DNA of 64,000 nt from Liquorilactobacillus uvarum DSM 19971 (lineage in GTDB: Bacteria; Bacillota; Bacilli; Lactobacillales; Lactobacillaceae), in the NCBI RefSeq assembly GCF_001434935.1, contig NZ_AZEG01000006.1, forward strand, positions 1 through 64,000, written 5' to 3'. A model generated the notes under the pieces. It made no database searches and was not told where the DNA came from. It saw only the letters and a program-made list of their open reading frames with translations. This document shows positions 9,220-18,942 of this stretch, piece after piece. Numbering within the stretch: position 1 is the first letter of the stretch; every line of letters begins with the position of its first letter. The translations under genes and the position numbers were made by a program.

Positions 9220-10308
9220 ATGGGTAGTGAGATCGCGTTAGAATTAAAAAAAGTAACAAAAAAATTTAAGGGAACAAATGTTATTTCAGAAATGGACTTA
9301 AAAATCAAAAACGGAGAGTTCCTAGTATTGTTAGGCCCCTCAGGCTGTGGAAAATCGACTACTCTGCGCATGATGGCGGGATTAGAGAAACCTAGTGATG
9401 GGCAAATAATGATAGCTGGCAAAGACTCGCAAAAAATATCAAGTGTAGAACGTAATATTGCGATGGTTTTTCAAGATTATGCGTTGTATCCGAATATGAC
9501 TGTTTATCAAAATTTAGAATATGCATTGAAAATTCATAAAGTAGAGAAGGAAGAGCGTAAACGTAGGCTAGAAAAAATTCTTGAGACACTTAATTTAGCC
9601 GCATATCGTGATCGCCTGCCAGGACAATTGTCTGGCGGGCAAAAGCAGCGTGTGGCTCTGGGAAGAGGAATGGCTAAAAAAAGCAGTATTTTTCTGCTGG
9701 ATGAACCTCTTTCGAATATTGATGTTCAGTTGCGTGAAAAAGCTCGAGATGAAATACAAAATCTGCACGAGAAAAATCAACAGACGATCGTATATGTAAC
9801 ACATGATCAACTAGAAGCAATGGCATTAGGGGACCGGATTGCAATTATCAATGAAGGAAAGATTCAAATGATTGATACACCAGACAATATCTATAATCAT
9901 CCAGCTAATCTTTTCGTAGCTCAATTTGTCGGGACTCCGCAAATGAATATTTTAGAAGTTAATTATCAAAAAGAAATGCTCACCTTAAATGAACGACCGT
10001 TGTTTTTCAATACAGAACATTTGAAAAACATGGAATTATCGGAGGGAAATCTATATCTCGGAATTAGACCAGAGCATATTATTGTCAAACGTAAGCAAGA
10101 GATATCGCTGGAATTACCTGCCAGGGTTGACCAAGTAATTGATTATGGGCGTTATCAGCAGTTGACGCTGAACATTGGGAAGAGGCAGACAATTAAAGCG
10201 ATTATCACTAATAACGAATTTAAAAATGATGACCTTGTTTATGTTTTGCTTTCAGAAAAAAGAGCCTTGTTTTTTGACCATGCAAGTAAAAAGAATGTTG
10301 ATGCTTAA
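9220..10308 (+). CDS. ABC transporter ATP-binding protein, UgpC/MsmK-like
   Basis: This 362-residue ATPase has Walker A GPSGCGKST near residues 39-47, signature LSGGQKQR, Walker B LLDEPLSNID and the switch His in VTHD. A C-terminal TOBE-type regulatory domain runs from about residue 240. The length and layout match the MalK/UgpC group, which energises CUT1 importers. It lies 11 bases after the second permease with an AAGGTGG ribosome site. Some lactobacilli use one MsmK-like ATPase for several importers, so it may serve more than this operon. Confidence 0.9.
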   Translation: MGSEIALELKKVTKKFKGTNVISEMDLKIKNGEFLVLLGPSGCGKSTTLRMMAGLEKPSDGQIMIAGKDSQKISSVERNIAMVFQDYALYPNMTVYQNLEYALKIHKVEKEERKRRLEKILETLNLAAYRDRLPGQLSGGQKQRVALGRGMAKKSSIFLLDEPLSNIDVQLREKARDEIQNLHEKNQQTIVYVTHDQLEAMALGDRIAIINEGKIQMIDTPDNIYNHPANLFVAQFVGTPQMNILEVNYQKEMLTLNERPLFFNTEHLKNMELSEGNLYLGIRPEHIIVKRKQEISLELPARVDQVIDYGRYQQLTLNIGKRQTIKAIITNNEFKNDDLVYVLLSEKRALFFDHASKKNVDA

Positions 10309-10323
10309 AGAAAGGATCGCATA

Positions 10324-11172
10324 ATGAAAATGAAAGATACAACAATTATTCAGATCTCTGATATACATTTAACTCCGGCAGGGAAAAAACCATCATTTAA
10401 TCAGCAGTTAGACCCATATGATAAACTTGATCTTGTGTTTGCTGATGTGAAAAAATTTAAGAAAAAGCCGGAGCTTATTGCTTTAACAGGCGACTTGATT
10501 CATGAGGGAAAGACAGATGATTATGTTTACCTGCGGAAATTCCTGCGTGAAAAAGAACAAGAATTAGGCGCACCAATTTTTGTACTGCTAGGGAATCACG
10601 ATAGAACAAAAGCTTTTTATGAAGGCTTTATGGAACAGAAGCCTAAAAGTAAATACTATTACAAGGTCTCTATCAATGGAAAAGATAATTATTTTTTAGA
10701 CACTACCTTTGGAGATATTGAACAAGGTTACCTCGACAAAGAGCAGTTAGACTGGCTCAGTGAAAATTTGAAGAAAGAACCTGAACGGCCAGCGCTAATC
10801 TTCATGCATCATCCTATTGCAGGTACATCTCTAAAACATATGCGTTTTAGTGTTTTACAAAATGGATCAAAGTTACTGCAAATTTGTAAAAAGGGAAATG
10901 TAAAAGGCTTTTTCTCGGGACACATACATTTTCCCACGACCTATTTAACAGAAGGTATACTAAATGGAGTTGCCGACTCAACTGCATATCATATTGATTG
11001 CCGGGAGAAACATCAACATTATGTGAGAGATGCATCCAGTTACAATGTAATTACACTTTCAGATAAAAACGAGATTGGAATTGAAAATAGGTATCTGTAT
11101 TGGGGACAAAAAATTATAAAGAAAATTGATATTGAGCAAACGGATTTTATTGATCTCAAACCTTTACTGTGA
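10324..11172 (+). CDS. Metallophosphoesterase, GpdQ/CpdA-like phosphodiesterase
   Basis: A 282-residue two-metal phosphoesterase of the class III cyclic-nucleotide phosphodiesterase type. All metal-site motifs are present: D13-x-H15, G56-D57, G90-N91-H92-D93, H162-H163 and G-H200-x-H202. No signal peptide is seen, so it is cytoplasmic. It is the last gene of the Ugp-like operon, 15 bases after the ATPase. In the family, GpdQ cleaves glycerophosphodiesters to glycerol 3-phosphate and CpdA cleaves cAMP. Given a Ugp-type importer beside it, cleavage of imported glycerophosphodiesters is the better guess. This is inferred from context, not from a diagnostic residue. Confidence 0.83.
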   Translation: MKMKDTTIIQISDIHLTPAGKKPSFNQQLDPYDKLDLVFADVKKFKKKPELIALTGDLIHEGKTDDYVYLRKFLREKEQELGAPIFVLLGNHDRTKAFYEGFMEQKPKSKYYYKVSINGKDNYFLDTTFGDIEQGYLDKEQLDWLSENLKKEPERPALIFMHHPIAGTSLKHMRFSVLQNGSKLLQICKKGNVKGFFSGHIHFPTTYLTEGILNGVADSTAYHIDCREKHQHYVRDASSYNVITLSDKNEIGIENRYLYWGQKIIKKIDIEQTDFIDLKPLL

Positions 11173-11475
11173 TATTCGTATAAAAGTTGTAGTTTTTTGT
11201 TTTTTTTAACTGTTGTGTTTACTTATAAGATAAGGAAAACTTCACAGGAAATAAAAGTCTAGTAAATACGAGACAAAATAGTGCCCTGAGGATTTTAGCA
11301 CATTGCTGGCATTTGGACGGAGTCTATGTAAAACTATGGTTCTGTATTTGAGCACGTGCAATTTGTAAATTATTTTTCCATATATTTATTGAGAATTAGC
11401 TTGTAATTAGATAACGAAAAAACCAGTCATGAAGAAAACTTCTGGCTGGTTTTTTAACCTTATATTATTTAATTG
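11173..11475. other. Convergent intergenic stretch, 303 bp
   Basis: Nothing coding is seen. It separates two converging operons and holds the bidirectional terminator at 11417-11455. Confidence 0.6.
11417..11455. terminator. Bidirectional rho-independent terminator
   Basis: AAAAAACCAG and CTGGTTTTTT pair around a loop containing a small inner stem. The A-run on one side and T-run on the other allow it to end both the phosphoesterase operon and the minus-strand efflux operon. Confidence 0.88.
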
Positions 11476-12657
11476 TTAACGCAGGATATCAATTAAGTTC
11501 TTATTAGCCGCCTGCTTGGCAGGCAATAAGCCAAACACGATACCTACTAACGATGAAACTCCAAAAGCCAACAAGAAGGAACCAAACGTTACAATTGCTT
11601 TAAATGGCAATGCTAGTGAGATCAAAGCGGCTGTTCCCCAACCGATTAGAAAGCCAAGTAGTCCTCCAAAAACCGTTAACATAATTGCCTCAAGTAGAAA
11701 CTGCAACATAATTGAACGTCCAGAGGCACCAACTGCTAGGCGAATTCCAATCTCCTGTGTTCTTTCGGAAACTGAAATATACATCATATTCATAACTCCA
11801 ATTCCAGCAATGAAAAGAGAAATACCAGCAATTGCGCTAATGAAATATGTCAATGAACTAATGACTTTGGAAATACCGCTAAGTAAAGAACCCATATCGG
11901 TATATTCATAACTGCCTGCTTTTCTGCTGGAGCCATTTTTCTTGAGAAAAGAAACAATTTTCTTAGATGCATTCGATACTTTAACCCCTTTGTTGAAAGT
12001 TAATTTAATCGTACTTCCGTTTTGCGCGGCTGTGGAGTATAAGTATGTTTTTTGCGGTAATAAAAAGTCTACATTATAATCGTCAGAAGCCTTGGTAAAG
12101 ATGCCCACAATTTTATACGTGTTGTCACCAACCGATAATGCTGATCCCAGTGCATTTTCTTCCGTTCCATATTCCTTAATTGCCAGTTTTTTATTTAACA
12201 AAGCAACCTGATTGTTAACTTCATTGTCACTTTTTGTTATGTTATGACCCGTACTGATATCATAATGTTGATTTGCTCCCTTTACCAGCGAAAGCGTCGC
12301 TGTACGGTTATCATTTCCCATGGTCACTGTGTTGCTGATATTTTTAGTATCACGTTTGAATTTAACAGCTGAGAGCGTTGCACTGAAGTTGCTCCTGATT
12401 TGTTCTAGGTCATTTTCACTGAATCCTTGGGTTGCTGCTGTACTATCATTAGGGTAGTAGTTAATCTCAGTTGTTTGTTTACCTGTATTAGTTGCTTGTA
12501 GTTCTTTTAAAATCTTTGCTTTGACTCCATTTCCTAAGGCTATAATAGTAATTACTGCTGCAATTCCAATGACGATCCCAATCATTGTTAAAAAACTTCT
12601 CTTAGGGTTTACTCTCAATGATTGCCACGAAGTTTTTAATAGTTCGATAAAAAGCAT
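11476..12657 (-). CDS. MacB/YknZ-like ABC transporter permease
   Basis: A 393-residue FtsX-type permease: one membrane segment near residues 18-45, a large extracytoplasmic MacB periplasmic-core domain (about 50-265), then three membrane segments. The motif MYISVSERTQEIGIRLAVGAS before the third segment is the family hallmark. It is the last gene of a four-gene minus-strand operon in the order Yip1-like, HlyD-like, ATPase, permease. This is the order of yknWXYZ in Bacillus subtilis, which protects against the SdpC toxin. The start codon overlaps the ATPase stop. Export of an antimicrobial peptide or toxin is inferred by analogy. Confidence 0.87.
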   Translation of the reverse strand: MLFIELLKTSWQSLRVNPKRSFLTMIGIVIGIAAVITIIALGNGVKAKILKELQATNTGKQTTEINYYPNDSTAATQGFSENDLEQIRSNFSATLSAVKFKRDTKNISNTVTMGNDNRTATLSLVKGANQHYDISTGHNITKSDNEVNNQVALLNKKLAIKEYGTEENALGSALSVGDNTYKIVGIFTKASDDYNVDFLLPQKTYLYSTAAQNGSTIKLTFNKGVKVSNASKKIVSFLKKNGSSRKAGSYEYTDMGSLLSGISKVISSLTYFISAIAGISLFIAGIGVMNMMYISVSERTQEIGIRLAVGASGRSIMLQFLLEAIMLTVFGGLLGFLIGWGTAALISLALPFKAIVTFGSFLLAFGVSSLVGIVFGLLPAKQAANKNLIDILR

Positions 12658-13340
12658 TAAGCATTCACCTTCTTATCTGATAAAATCCGGCCATCTAAAA
12701 TCTGAATGATTCTTTCACTTTGGAGGGCAACTTTCTCATCATGCGTTACCATAATAATCGTAGTCTTATTTTTTTGATTCAATTCTTTGAACAGCGTCAT
12801 TATTTCTCGTGATGTTTTACTGTCAAGTGCGCCGGTTGGCTCATCCGCAATTAAAAATTGAGGATTGGTGACAATTGCACGAGCAATAGAAACCCTTTGT
12901 TGCTGGCCGCCGGATAGGTTTGTTGGTTTTTTTTCACTGGCATCTGGCAATCCAACAGCTTCAAGGACATCTTTTACTTGTTCTTTTATGGCTTTTCTCT
13001 TTTCGCCAGCATACAAAAGTGGCAATCCGACATTGTCTGCAACAGTGAGTGTATTGATCAGTTTAAAATTTTGAAAAACAAAACCAACATTTTGATTACG
13101 CAATTTGGAAAATTGTGTACGTGTGTATTCATGGATAGGGTGATTATAGTAAAAATATTCGCCTTTAAATTCATCATCTAAAAAGCCGATGATATTGATC
13201 AGGGTTGATTTTCCAGAACCGGACTGCCCCATAATTGAAACAAATTCTCCCTCTGAAATTGAGAGATTGATATCGTGAAGGACATGAAAAGAAGAGTCAC
13301 CTTGCCCATAGAATTTATTAACATTTTTGATATCAATCAT
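12657..13340 (-). CDS. MacB/YknY-like ABC transporter ATP-binding protein
   Basis: This 227-residue ATPase has Walker A GQSGSGKST, signature LSGGQQQR, Walker B LIADEPTGALD and the switch His in VTHD. The QQQR signature and TGALD Walker B are typical of the LolD/MacB/YknY group that works with FtsX-type permeases. It overlaps the membrane-fusion gene by 8 bases and abuts the permease gene. Confidence 0.9.
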   Translation of the reverse strand: MIDIKNVNKFYGQGDSSFHVLHDINLSISEGEFVSIMGQSGSGKSTLINIIGFLDDEFKGEYFYYNHPIHEYTRTQFSKLRNQNVGFVFQNFKLINTLTVADNVGLPLLYAGEKRKAIKEQVKDVLEAVGLPDASEKKPTNLSGGQQQRVSIARAIVTNPQFLIADEPTGALDSKTSREIMTLFKELNQKNKTTIIMVTHDEKVALQSERIIQILDGRILSDKKVNA

Positions 13341-14379
13341 CTGTATCTATCCTTTCGCCCTGTTTCAATGCACTATTTGGATTAGCGACAATTTTTTGAC
13401 CTGCTTCTACACCCGAATCTACTAAGAAATATCCATTTTGTACATGCCCGTTGACCTTCTGTTTAGTCACATGGTTTTTCTTCACTAAATAGACTTGTCC
13501 ATTCTTGACACTTCCTTCAGGAAGACGCAACTGTGAAGTCGGAACTGCAATTTTGACTGTCTGTCCATCCAGAAAATCTGCATCTAAAGATGCTTCGAAT
13601 TGATATTTAGCATTGTTGGCTTTGCTATCAGTTGCGGGAACTTTTGAAAGGTATGAGATTGTTACATTGGCTTTTTGACCGGTTGCTGCTGCAGTCACAT
13701 TGATACTCTGACCGACCTTTATTTTATTATAGTCGTATTCGGATACTTCGCCGCTAATATTTAAATCATTGCTGACTAAAGTAATCTCTGCCTCGCCGGT
13801 TTTACTGTAATCCAATTGTACTATTCCGGAATATGGTGCTGTTAAAGTGTTGTCAACTTTAGTATTGGCCTGTTGCAATTTATTTTGTGCCTCTGTTTGA
13901 TCTGCCTGTGCATCAGTTAAGTCGTTCTGTGCCTCTGTTTGCTGTTTTTGCAGATCGGAATATCCTTCGTCGTCAGAAGTTAACTTCTGTAACTGAATTT
14001 TACTGGAATTAACTTCTTGTTGTGCTTCCGAAACTGTTCTTTTGGCTTTGTCAACCTGTGATTGCAGTGAAGTCACCGTTTCTTGTTCATCGGTATCATG
14101 TGTTGTCAATAATTGCTGTCCCTCTGTTACCGAGTCACCATTTTTGACGAAAACAGTTTGAACTTTTCCTTGAGGATTTGTTAGCAACTGTGATTTTTGC
14201 GCCTGAACGCTTCCGCTCAATGTTAAATCAGATGCCTTTGTCACACGGTAGATTGAATATTTTTGTGTTTCTGAATTGGTGGCGCTCTGTTGATGCTTTT
14301 TTGCTATGTAAACTGCTCCCAACAGTATTAACAAACAAAGAATTACACTTGAACCAATAAGTATATTTTTCTTTTTCAT
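13333..14379 (-). CDS. HlyD/YknX-like membrane-fusion protein
   Basis: This 348-residue adaptor is anchored by one N-terminal membrane helix (about residues 6-26). A lipoyl-like half (PQGKVQTVFVKNGDSVTEGQQLL) is followed by a Gln/Ala-rich coiled coil (about 95-175), the second lipoyl half (APYSGIVQLD) and a beta-barrel region. In Gram-positives such proteins stabilise the MacB-type pump rather than bridge to an outer membrane. It lies in the YknWXYZ-like operon. Confidence 0.87.
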   Translation of the reverse strand: MKKKNILIGSSVILCLLILLGAVYIAKKHQQSATNSETQKYSIYRVTKASDLTLSGSVQAQKSQLLTNPQGKVQTVFVKNGDSVTEGQQLLTTHDTDEQETVTSLQSQVDKAKRTVSEAQQEVNSSKIQLQKLTSDDEGYSDLQKQQTEAQNDLTDAQADQTEAQNKLQQANTKVDNTLTAPYSGIVQLDYSKTGEAEITLVSNDLNISGEVSEYDYNKIKVGQSINVTAAATGQKANVTISYLSKVPATDSKANNAKYQFEASLDADFLDGQTVKIAVPTSQLRLPEGSVKNGQVYLVKKNHVTKQKVNGHVQNGYFLVDSGVEAGQKIVANPNSALKQGERIDTDD

Positions 14380-14423
14380 GAAATCGCAATCTCCCTTTTT
14401 TCAGCCTAGTTAAAATAGTTTTA

Positions 14424-15005
14424 TTACCCAATGAATCCAAAAGCATACTTAATTAATAGCCAGATAACAATAAATACTGGAAAAAGTTTCTTTTTGGCCG
14501 TAAAACGGGTTACCAAATAACTAATGAAGAAAACTTCAGAAATAGTAAAGGGATCAAGAATATAAAAAAAAGCCGCTAATGGCTTAGATTCTGCTCCCGC
14601 GAAAGCTTGAATACTGGTATAGCCTTTTTCATTAAAACCAAAGAGTAGTGTACAAATTGTTGTAAATATAGTGGATAAAACATTAGGAACATTTCCGATT
14701 AAACCTATTTTGTAAAGCTCACTCTTGCTAAGTTCTAAATTAAAAATAAGTTTAAGAATGAAAAACAAGACAAAAAAACCTAACAGCGAAAATAAAAAAC
14801 CTACAACTGTGCCTGCCGAGACAAGTGCTCCCATAATTAAATGGTTGATTTGAAGCCCATGCATATTAGTTTTTAAACCTAATAAGAACCCTGAAACTGC
14901 AAACAAAATGGCCAGTTCAAAAAATGCTGGCCACTGTTTTTTATCAGAACGTAAAAAAGTAAATAAGTCATCAATTTTTCCAAAAACAACATCAGCAATT
15001 AACAA
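14424..15005 (-). CDS. Yip1-family membrane protein, YknW-like
   Basis: A 194-residue protein with about five membrane segments, resembling the Yip1 domain of YknW. The TTG at 15005 is preferred over an upstream TTG because AGGGGG lies 7 bases before it, giving MLIADVVFGKIDDLF. In B. subtilis YknW associates with and helps assemble YknXYZ. The synteny here supports the same role, although sequence similarity in this family is low. Confidence 0.72.
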   Translation of the reverse strand: MLIADVVFGKIDDLFTFLRSDKKQWPAFFELAILFAVSGFLLGLKTNMHGLQINHLIMGALVSAGTVVGFLFSLLGFFVLFFILKLIFNLELSKSELYKIGLIGNVPNVLSTIFTTICTLLFGFNEKGYTSIQAFAGAESKPLAAFFYILDPFTISEVFFISYLVTRFTAKKKLFPVFIVIWLLIKYAFGFIG

Positions 15006-15672
15006 AACTTTTCCCCCTAAATAATAAAGCCGCAATCAAAATCATATAATTAACATTCAAATTAAGCCTTCACTCAATATGGACTGCTAACATGTCTATG
15101 TTCGCAATGTAACATAAAAAGTGGATGTATGTCTATAATTGTTTGTAATAATCTAAATGTTTAAATTTGATATTTGTTCCTTTATAATTGAAATATAGTT
15201 TATTTTACTGAATTTTAAGTGTCGAAAATGACGAATTAATCAAAGCTTTTGCTTATAGTTTCAAATACTTTTATCACAAAAAGATATTCTGTGATAATGT
15301 TTCTTTCTTTTTGTCAATGCCTTAAAGAAGGTCTGACTTATTGTATGTAATTGACAATTGATTCGAAAACACATCGAAATGTATATTATTTTTAGGAGAG
15401 GGCGTATTAAGTTGGAGATAGCCTAAAATATAAAGCCGAGCTACATAGAAAAAACCAGGTACAACAAAAACTTGTAAAAGGCGATGCTGCTTGATGGGAA
15501 TATGGTATAAGTCGGTAAAATTCGAATACTAATCCCAAAATATGAACATAGTGACTACGTTGCTGTGAGTCGTTCGAAAGTAGGCAGAAAACTTTGACTC
15601 GTGGAGTGCGTTTGCACAAAATAGATAAGTAGATTAGATCAAGAAAACATTAAGTTATGTGAGGTAAGAAAA
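15006..15672. other. Divergent intergenic stretch, about 665 bp, with a possible degenerate gene
   Basis: AT-rich to about 15390. Then AGGAGAGGG and a TTG at 15411 start a frame that stops at once. From 15413 other frames give short coherent pieces: about 30 codons rich in K/Q to 15491, then about 25 codons from 15520 to 15596 (starting IRILIPKYEH), separated by stops. This may be a decayed small gene; the family is not recognised. The promoters of the efflux operon and the deaminase must also lie here. Confidence 0.3.
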
Positions 15673-16065
15673 TTGGAAAATGAATTTTGGCGGAATTTGT
15701 ATGACGAAGCAGTTGCTAACTGCAATGAGAGAAAGATTTCAGATTCTATTTTTGTTGGAAGTGTGTCTGCGGTGATTTTTACTGAAAAAGGAAATATTTA
15801 CGGGGGTGTTTCTATTGATACAGCTTGTTCTATGGGATATTGTGCAGAACGGAATGCGATTGGAAGCATGTTGACGGCGGGGGAATCTGCTATTAACAAA
15901 CTAGTTGCGGTACGAAATAAAGAAATTCTAATGCCTTGCGGTGTTTGTAGAGAGTTTCTTATGCAGTTAGGGAAGAAAAACAGAGAAACAGAAATTCTTG
16001 TAAGTTTGAGTCCTTTAAGAGTGGTGAAGTTGGGAGAGTTGTTGCCTTATTATTGGAATAAATAG
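15673..16065 (+). CDS. Cytidine deaminase-family protein
   Basis: A 130-residue zinc deaminase with Cys57-Ala58-Glu59 (zinc ligand and proton shuttle) in GYCAERNA, and Cys89/Cys92 in MPCGVCREF. This is the three-cysteine arrangement of Gram-positive Cdd. Such enzymes convert cytidine or deoxycytidine to uridine in nucleoside salvage. TTG start with GAGGTAA upstream. It stands alone between a degenerate region and a converging ABC operon. Blasticidin-S-deaminase-like specificity cannot be excluded. Confidence 0.85.
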   Translation: MENEFWRNLYDEAVANCNERKISDSIFVGSVSAVIFTEKGNIYGGVSIDTACSMGYCAERNAIGSMLTAGESAINKLVAVRNKEILMPCGVCREFLMQLGKKNRETEILVSLSPLRVVKLGELLPYYWNK

Positions 16066-16175
16066 AGAATTTTGATTATTTTTCACGAGCTTCATTTCTA
16101 GTTGATAGTTATTATTAAATATTTGAATAGATAGCTTTTCACGATGCTTTTTTAGTTGTATTGAAGTTAGTAAAT

Positions 16176-16226
16176 AAAAGAGGCTTACAGCACAGATAAT
16201 TAATTGTGCTGTAAGTCTCTTTTATT
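16176..16226. terminator. Bidirectional rho-independent terminator
   Basis: A long stem pairs AAGAGGCTTACAGCACA with TGTGCTGTAAGTCTCTT, followed by TTTATTTT. It lies between the converging deaminase and ABC operons. Confidence 0.85.
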
Positions 16227-16285
16227 TTAACTATGGTTAAATATCAATAAATTAATATTTTATTAGGACTTTTAGTTGTGTAAAA

Positions 16286-17020
16286 TCATTTTAAAGAACG
16301 TTTAATAAAGTTTTTAGCTCGTTGAGTTGTCGGATTAGTGAAAAAAGTTTCCGGATCATTATCCTCAATGATTTCGCCATCCAGCATAAACAAAATTCTA
16401 TCTGAAACTTCTCGAGCAAAACCCATTTCATGTGTAACGATAACCATTGTTTTTCCTTCTTCGGCTAGTTCCTGCATAACCTCTAGGACGTCACCTACCA
16501 ATTCGGGATCCAACGCAGATGTTGGTTCATCGAATAACATAATTTTAGGATTCAAGGCCAAACTACGGGCTATAGCAACTCTTTGCTTTTGCCCACCGGA
16601 CAAATTGTCTGGGTAAGCATTAGCTTTAGCACTCAACCCAACTTTTTCCAGCATAGCCATTGCAACCTCTCTAGCCTCTGATAAGGACATCTTTTTAACT
16701 AAACGTAGGGGTAAAACGATGTTATTTAAGACATTTTTTAATGGGAAGAGATTAAAAGATTGAAAAACCATTCCGATTTCTTCGCGCAAATTACGTAAAT
16801 TATAGTTTGGTGCTAGTGTGTTTTCGCCTTTATAGATTATTTCACCGCTGGATGGCACCTCTAGTTGATTGATACATCTCAAAAGTGTACTTTTTCCCGC
16901 ACCAGATGGTCCTAGGATGCAAGTTACCGTTTCAGCTTCAATTGCAACGGAAATATTTTTTAAAATAGGCTGTTCAGGTACATAGGATTTATCGCAATGT
17001 TTTATTTCGAGTAGAGCCAT
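16286..17020 (-). CDS. Polar amino-acid ABC transporter ATP-binding protein (GlnQ-like)
   Basis: A 244-residue ATPase with Walker [10 protein letters not shown], signature LSGGQKQR and Walker [20 protein letters not shown], the last being diagnostic of the polar amino-acid (PAAT) group. It is the third gene of a minus-strand operon with a permease and a binding protein, and it diverges from the proline reductase operon. Its position makes proline or ornithine uptake an attractive guess; glutamine, arginine or histidine cannot be excluded. Confidence 0.9.
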   Translation of the reverse strand: MALLEIKHCDKSYVPEQPILKNISVAIEAETVTCILGPSGAGKSTLLRCINQLEVPSSGEIIYKGENTLAPNYNLRNLREEIGMVFQSFNLFPLKNVLNNIVLPLRLVKKMSLSEAREVAMAMLEKVGLSAKANAYPDNLSGGQKQRVAIARSLALNPKIMLFDEPTSALDPELVGDVLEVMQELAEEGKTMVIVTHEMGFAREVSDRILFMLDGEIIEDNDPETFFTNPTTQRAKNFIKRSLK

Positions 17021-17033
17021 AGCAGAGTTCCCC

Positions 17034-17690
17034 CTATTTTTTTAAGTTAAATTTATTTTCAATGTATTTTTGCAAAAGCATCAGAATACTTAGTAAAGCC
17101 AAGTAGAATAGTGCCAGAACACTGTAAGTATTGACATAGTCAAAATTTATTGAAGCATAATTCATAGCTTGCTGAGTCATTTCTTTGACAACAATTACAG
17201 TAAGCAAGGAAGTATCTTTGACAGACATAATAAATTGATTACCTAGTGCAGGCAGAGCACTCCGAAAAGCAGGGGGAATTACTAAATGGACTAGTATATG
17301 GACATTTGACATTCCTAAAGAAAGTCCGGCTTCTCGTTGCCCAGGATCAACTCCCATCAGTGCTCCTCGAACAATTTCTGAAATGAATGCTCCAGAATTA
17401 ATGGCGATGACAATGATGCCAGCTATATTACTGGGTAAATCAAAGTTGAATATTTTTGGAAGAACAAAGTAAACGTATAACGCTTGTACGATTACGGGAG
17501 TACCACGAATGACCCAAACGTAAACTCCACTGATGGTTTTGGCAAATTTATTATTTGATTGCAAGGCAAATCCAGACAAACATCCAATAATAAAACCGAT
17601 AGCAATACCGGTTATTGCTACGAGTAAAGTGATTTTTAGGCCCTCAAAAAGTAGAGGTACCAGTGTGTGCATGACTTGAGATGAAAACAT
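17034..17690 (-). CDS. Polar amino-acid ABC transporter permease
   Basis: This HisM/GlnP-type permease has about five membrane segments and an EAA-type loop ([28 protein letters not shown]). I take the ATG at 17690, giving [11 protein letters not shown], because AAGGAG lies 11 bases before it; the GTG at 17744 has no spaced ribosome site. It comes 13 bases before the ATPase gene. Confidence 0.85.
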   Translation of the reverse strand: MFSSQVMHTLVPLLFEGLKITLLVAITGIAIGFIIGCLSGFALQSNNKFAKTISGVYVWVIRGTPVIVQALYVYFVLPKIFNFDLPSNIAGIIVIAINSGAFISEIVRGALMGVDPGQREAGLSLGMSNVHILVHLVIPPAFRSALPALGNQFIMSVKDTSLLTVIVVKEMTQQAMNYASINFDYVNTYSVLALFYLALLSILMLLQKYIENKFNLKK

Positions 17691-17760
17691 TATAATAACA
17701 GCTCCTTCATTGGGTATCAGAATATAAAGACTTGGTATTTTCACTCCTGGTCAATAAGTT

Positions 17761-18600
17761 CTACTCCGTCCATTTCTTATCCAATTTGTTAAGAGTTCCA
17801 TTGTTTTTCAAAATTTTTAAGGCTGCATTGAAGTTCTTTTTATACTTGCTGTTTTTTGTCAACCCTATGGCATAAGGGGATTGGCTCTTATCAAACTCTT
17901 TCCCGACAGCTTTTAAATTACTCTTTTTGTGGACTCTGAAATAGTAGGAACAATTGGGTCCATCTTGGATAACGGCATCAACTTTACCTTGTTTGAGAGC
18001 TTCAAGAGCTCCGCTTATTTTGTCATATGGTTGAATAGTTGAACTAGTTAGATGTTTAGATGCATATGTGTGTGAGGCAGTTCCCTTTTCAACTGCAACT
18101 ACCTTGCCTTTCAACGTATGGACGCTAGTAATACCTGTTTTCTTGGTTTTGTTTATCATTACCATTAAGCCAGATTTAAAATAGGTGGTACTGAATGACA
18201 TGACCTTCTTACGTTCACTAGTAGCACACAATGCTGCAGCGACAACATCAAGCTTTTTTTCAGAAATTGAAGTAATTAATGGTGCGTAATCTTCAACTTG
18301 GATGTTGTTTTTGATTTTATAGCCTAAAATATTTTGCAGTTTGTTCAATAAGTCAATATCATAACCGATTAATTTTTTCCCGCTAGCATCATAATAAGAA
18401 AATGGTGCAAATACTCCAGAAGTTCCAACCCTCAGAGTCACATCCTTCATCGAGCCTCTCACATTTTTAGTCGTAATTTCTTTTTTTGCTGAACTTGCTT
18501 TGGCTGAATTGCTATTAATATCTAATGCAAAAACCCCTGTTGAAATAAGAGTAATAATCAAAATGAACTTTAAAAACGAACTAGTTTTTCCTTTATGCAT
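17761..18600 (-). CDS. Amino-acid ABC transporter substrate-binding protein without lipobox
   Basis: A 279-residue family 3 binding protein (GTSGVFAPFSYYDASGKKLIGYDIDLLNKL). The N-terminus is a hydrophobic signal (residues about 9-27) with a possible signal peptidase I site after AKA near residue 36. No cysteine is present there, so the usual lipid anchor is missing. In a Gram-positive this is odd: the protein must be released, held by an uncleaved signal, or retained by its permease. First gene of the operon. Confidence 0.85.
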   Translation of the reverse strand: MHKGKTSSFLKFILIITLISTGVFALDINSNSAKASSAKKEITTKNVRGSMKDVTLRVGTSGVFAPFSYYDASGKKLIGYDIDLLNKLQNILGYKIKNNIQVEDYAPLITSISEKKLDVVAAALCATSERKKVMSFSTTYFKSGLMVMINKTKKTGITSVHTLKGKVVAVEKGTASHTYASKHLTSSTIQPYDKISGALEALKQGKVDAVIQDGPNCSYYFRVHKKSNLKAVGKEFDKSQSPYAIGLTKNSKYKKNFNAALKILKNNGTLNKLDKKWTE

Positions 18601-18942
18601 ATTATTCCATCTCCTGTTCTTTCCTTATACTTTTGTGACGTGCGACTAACGATGTCACATATTGTAACATTAAAAATAGATGAGATAAAATGGAATAATT
18701 TTATATTTTAAGGTTTAAAAAAAGATGAACAACTTTGATATATGCACTATTATGCTTTTAAATGCCGGTTTAACAGCTTTTTATGCAAATAACCAATTTT
18801 AAAGTGCAAATTGACTAGTATAAATAGATAGTTTTTTAGTGGATTATATTAAGATACTATGAAATTCAATAGCAAAAAAAGTAAATTCTTGTGTGAAACT
18901 TTGATATGCAGGGAAAAATGAATGATATTCTCTCGTGAAAAA

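Noticed and set aside
15407-15619. Minus-strand 70-codon open frame
   Set aside because: No ribosome site, unusual Ser/Cys/Phe-rich composition, and plus-strand remnants fit the region better.
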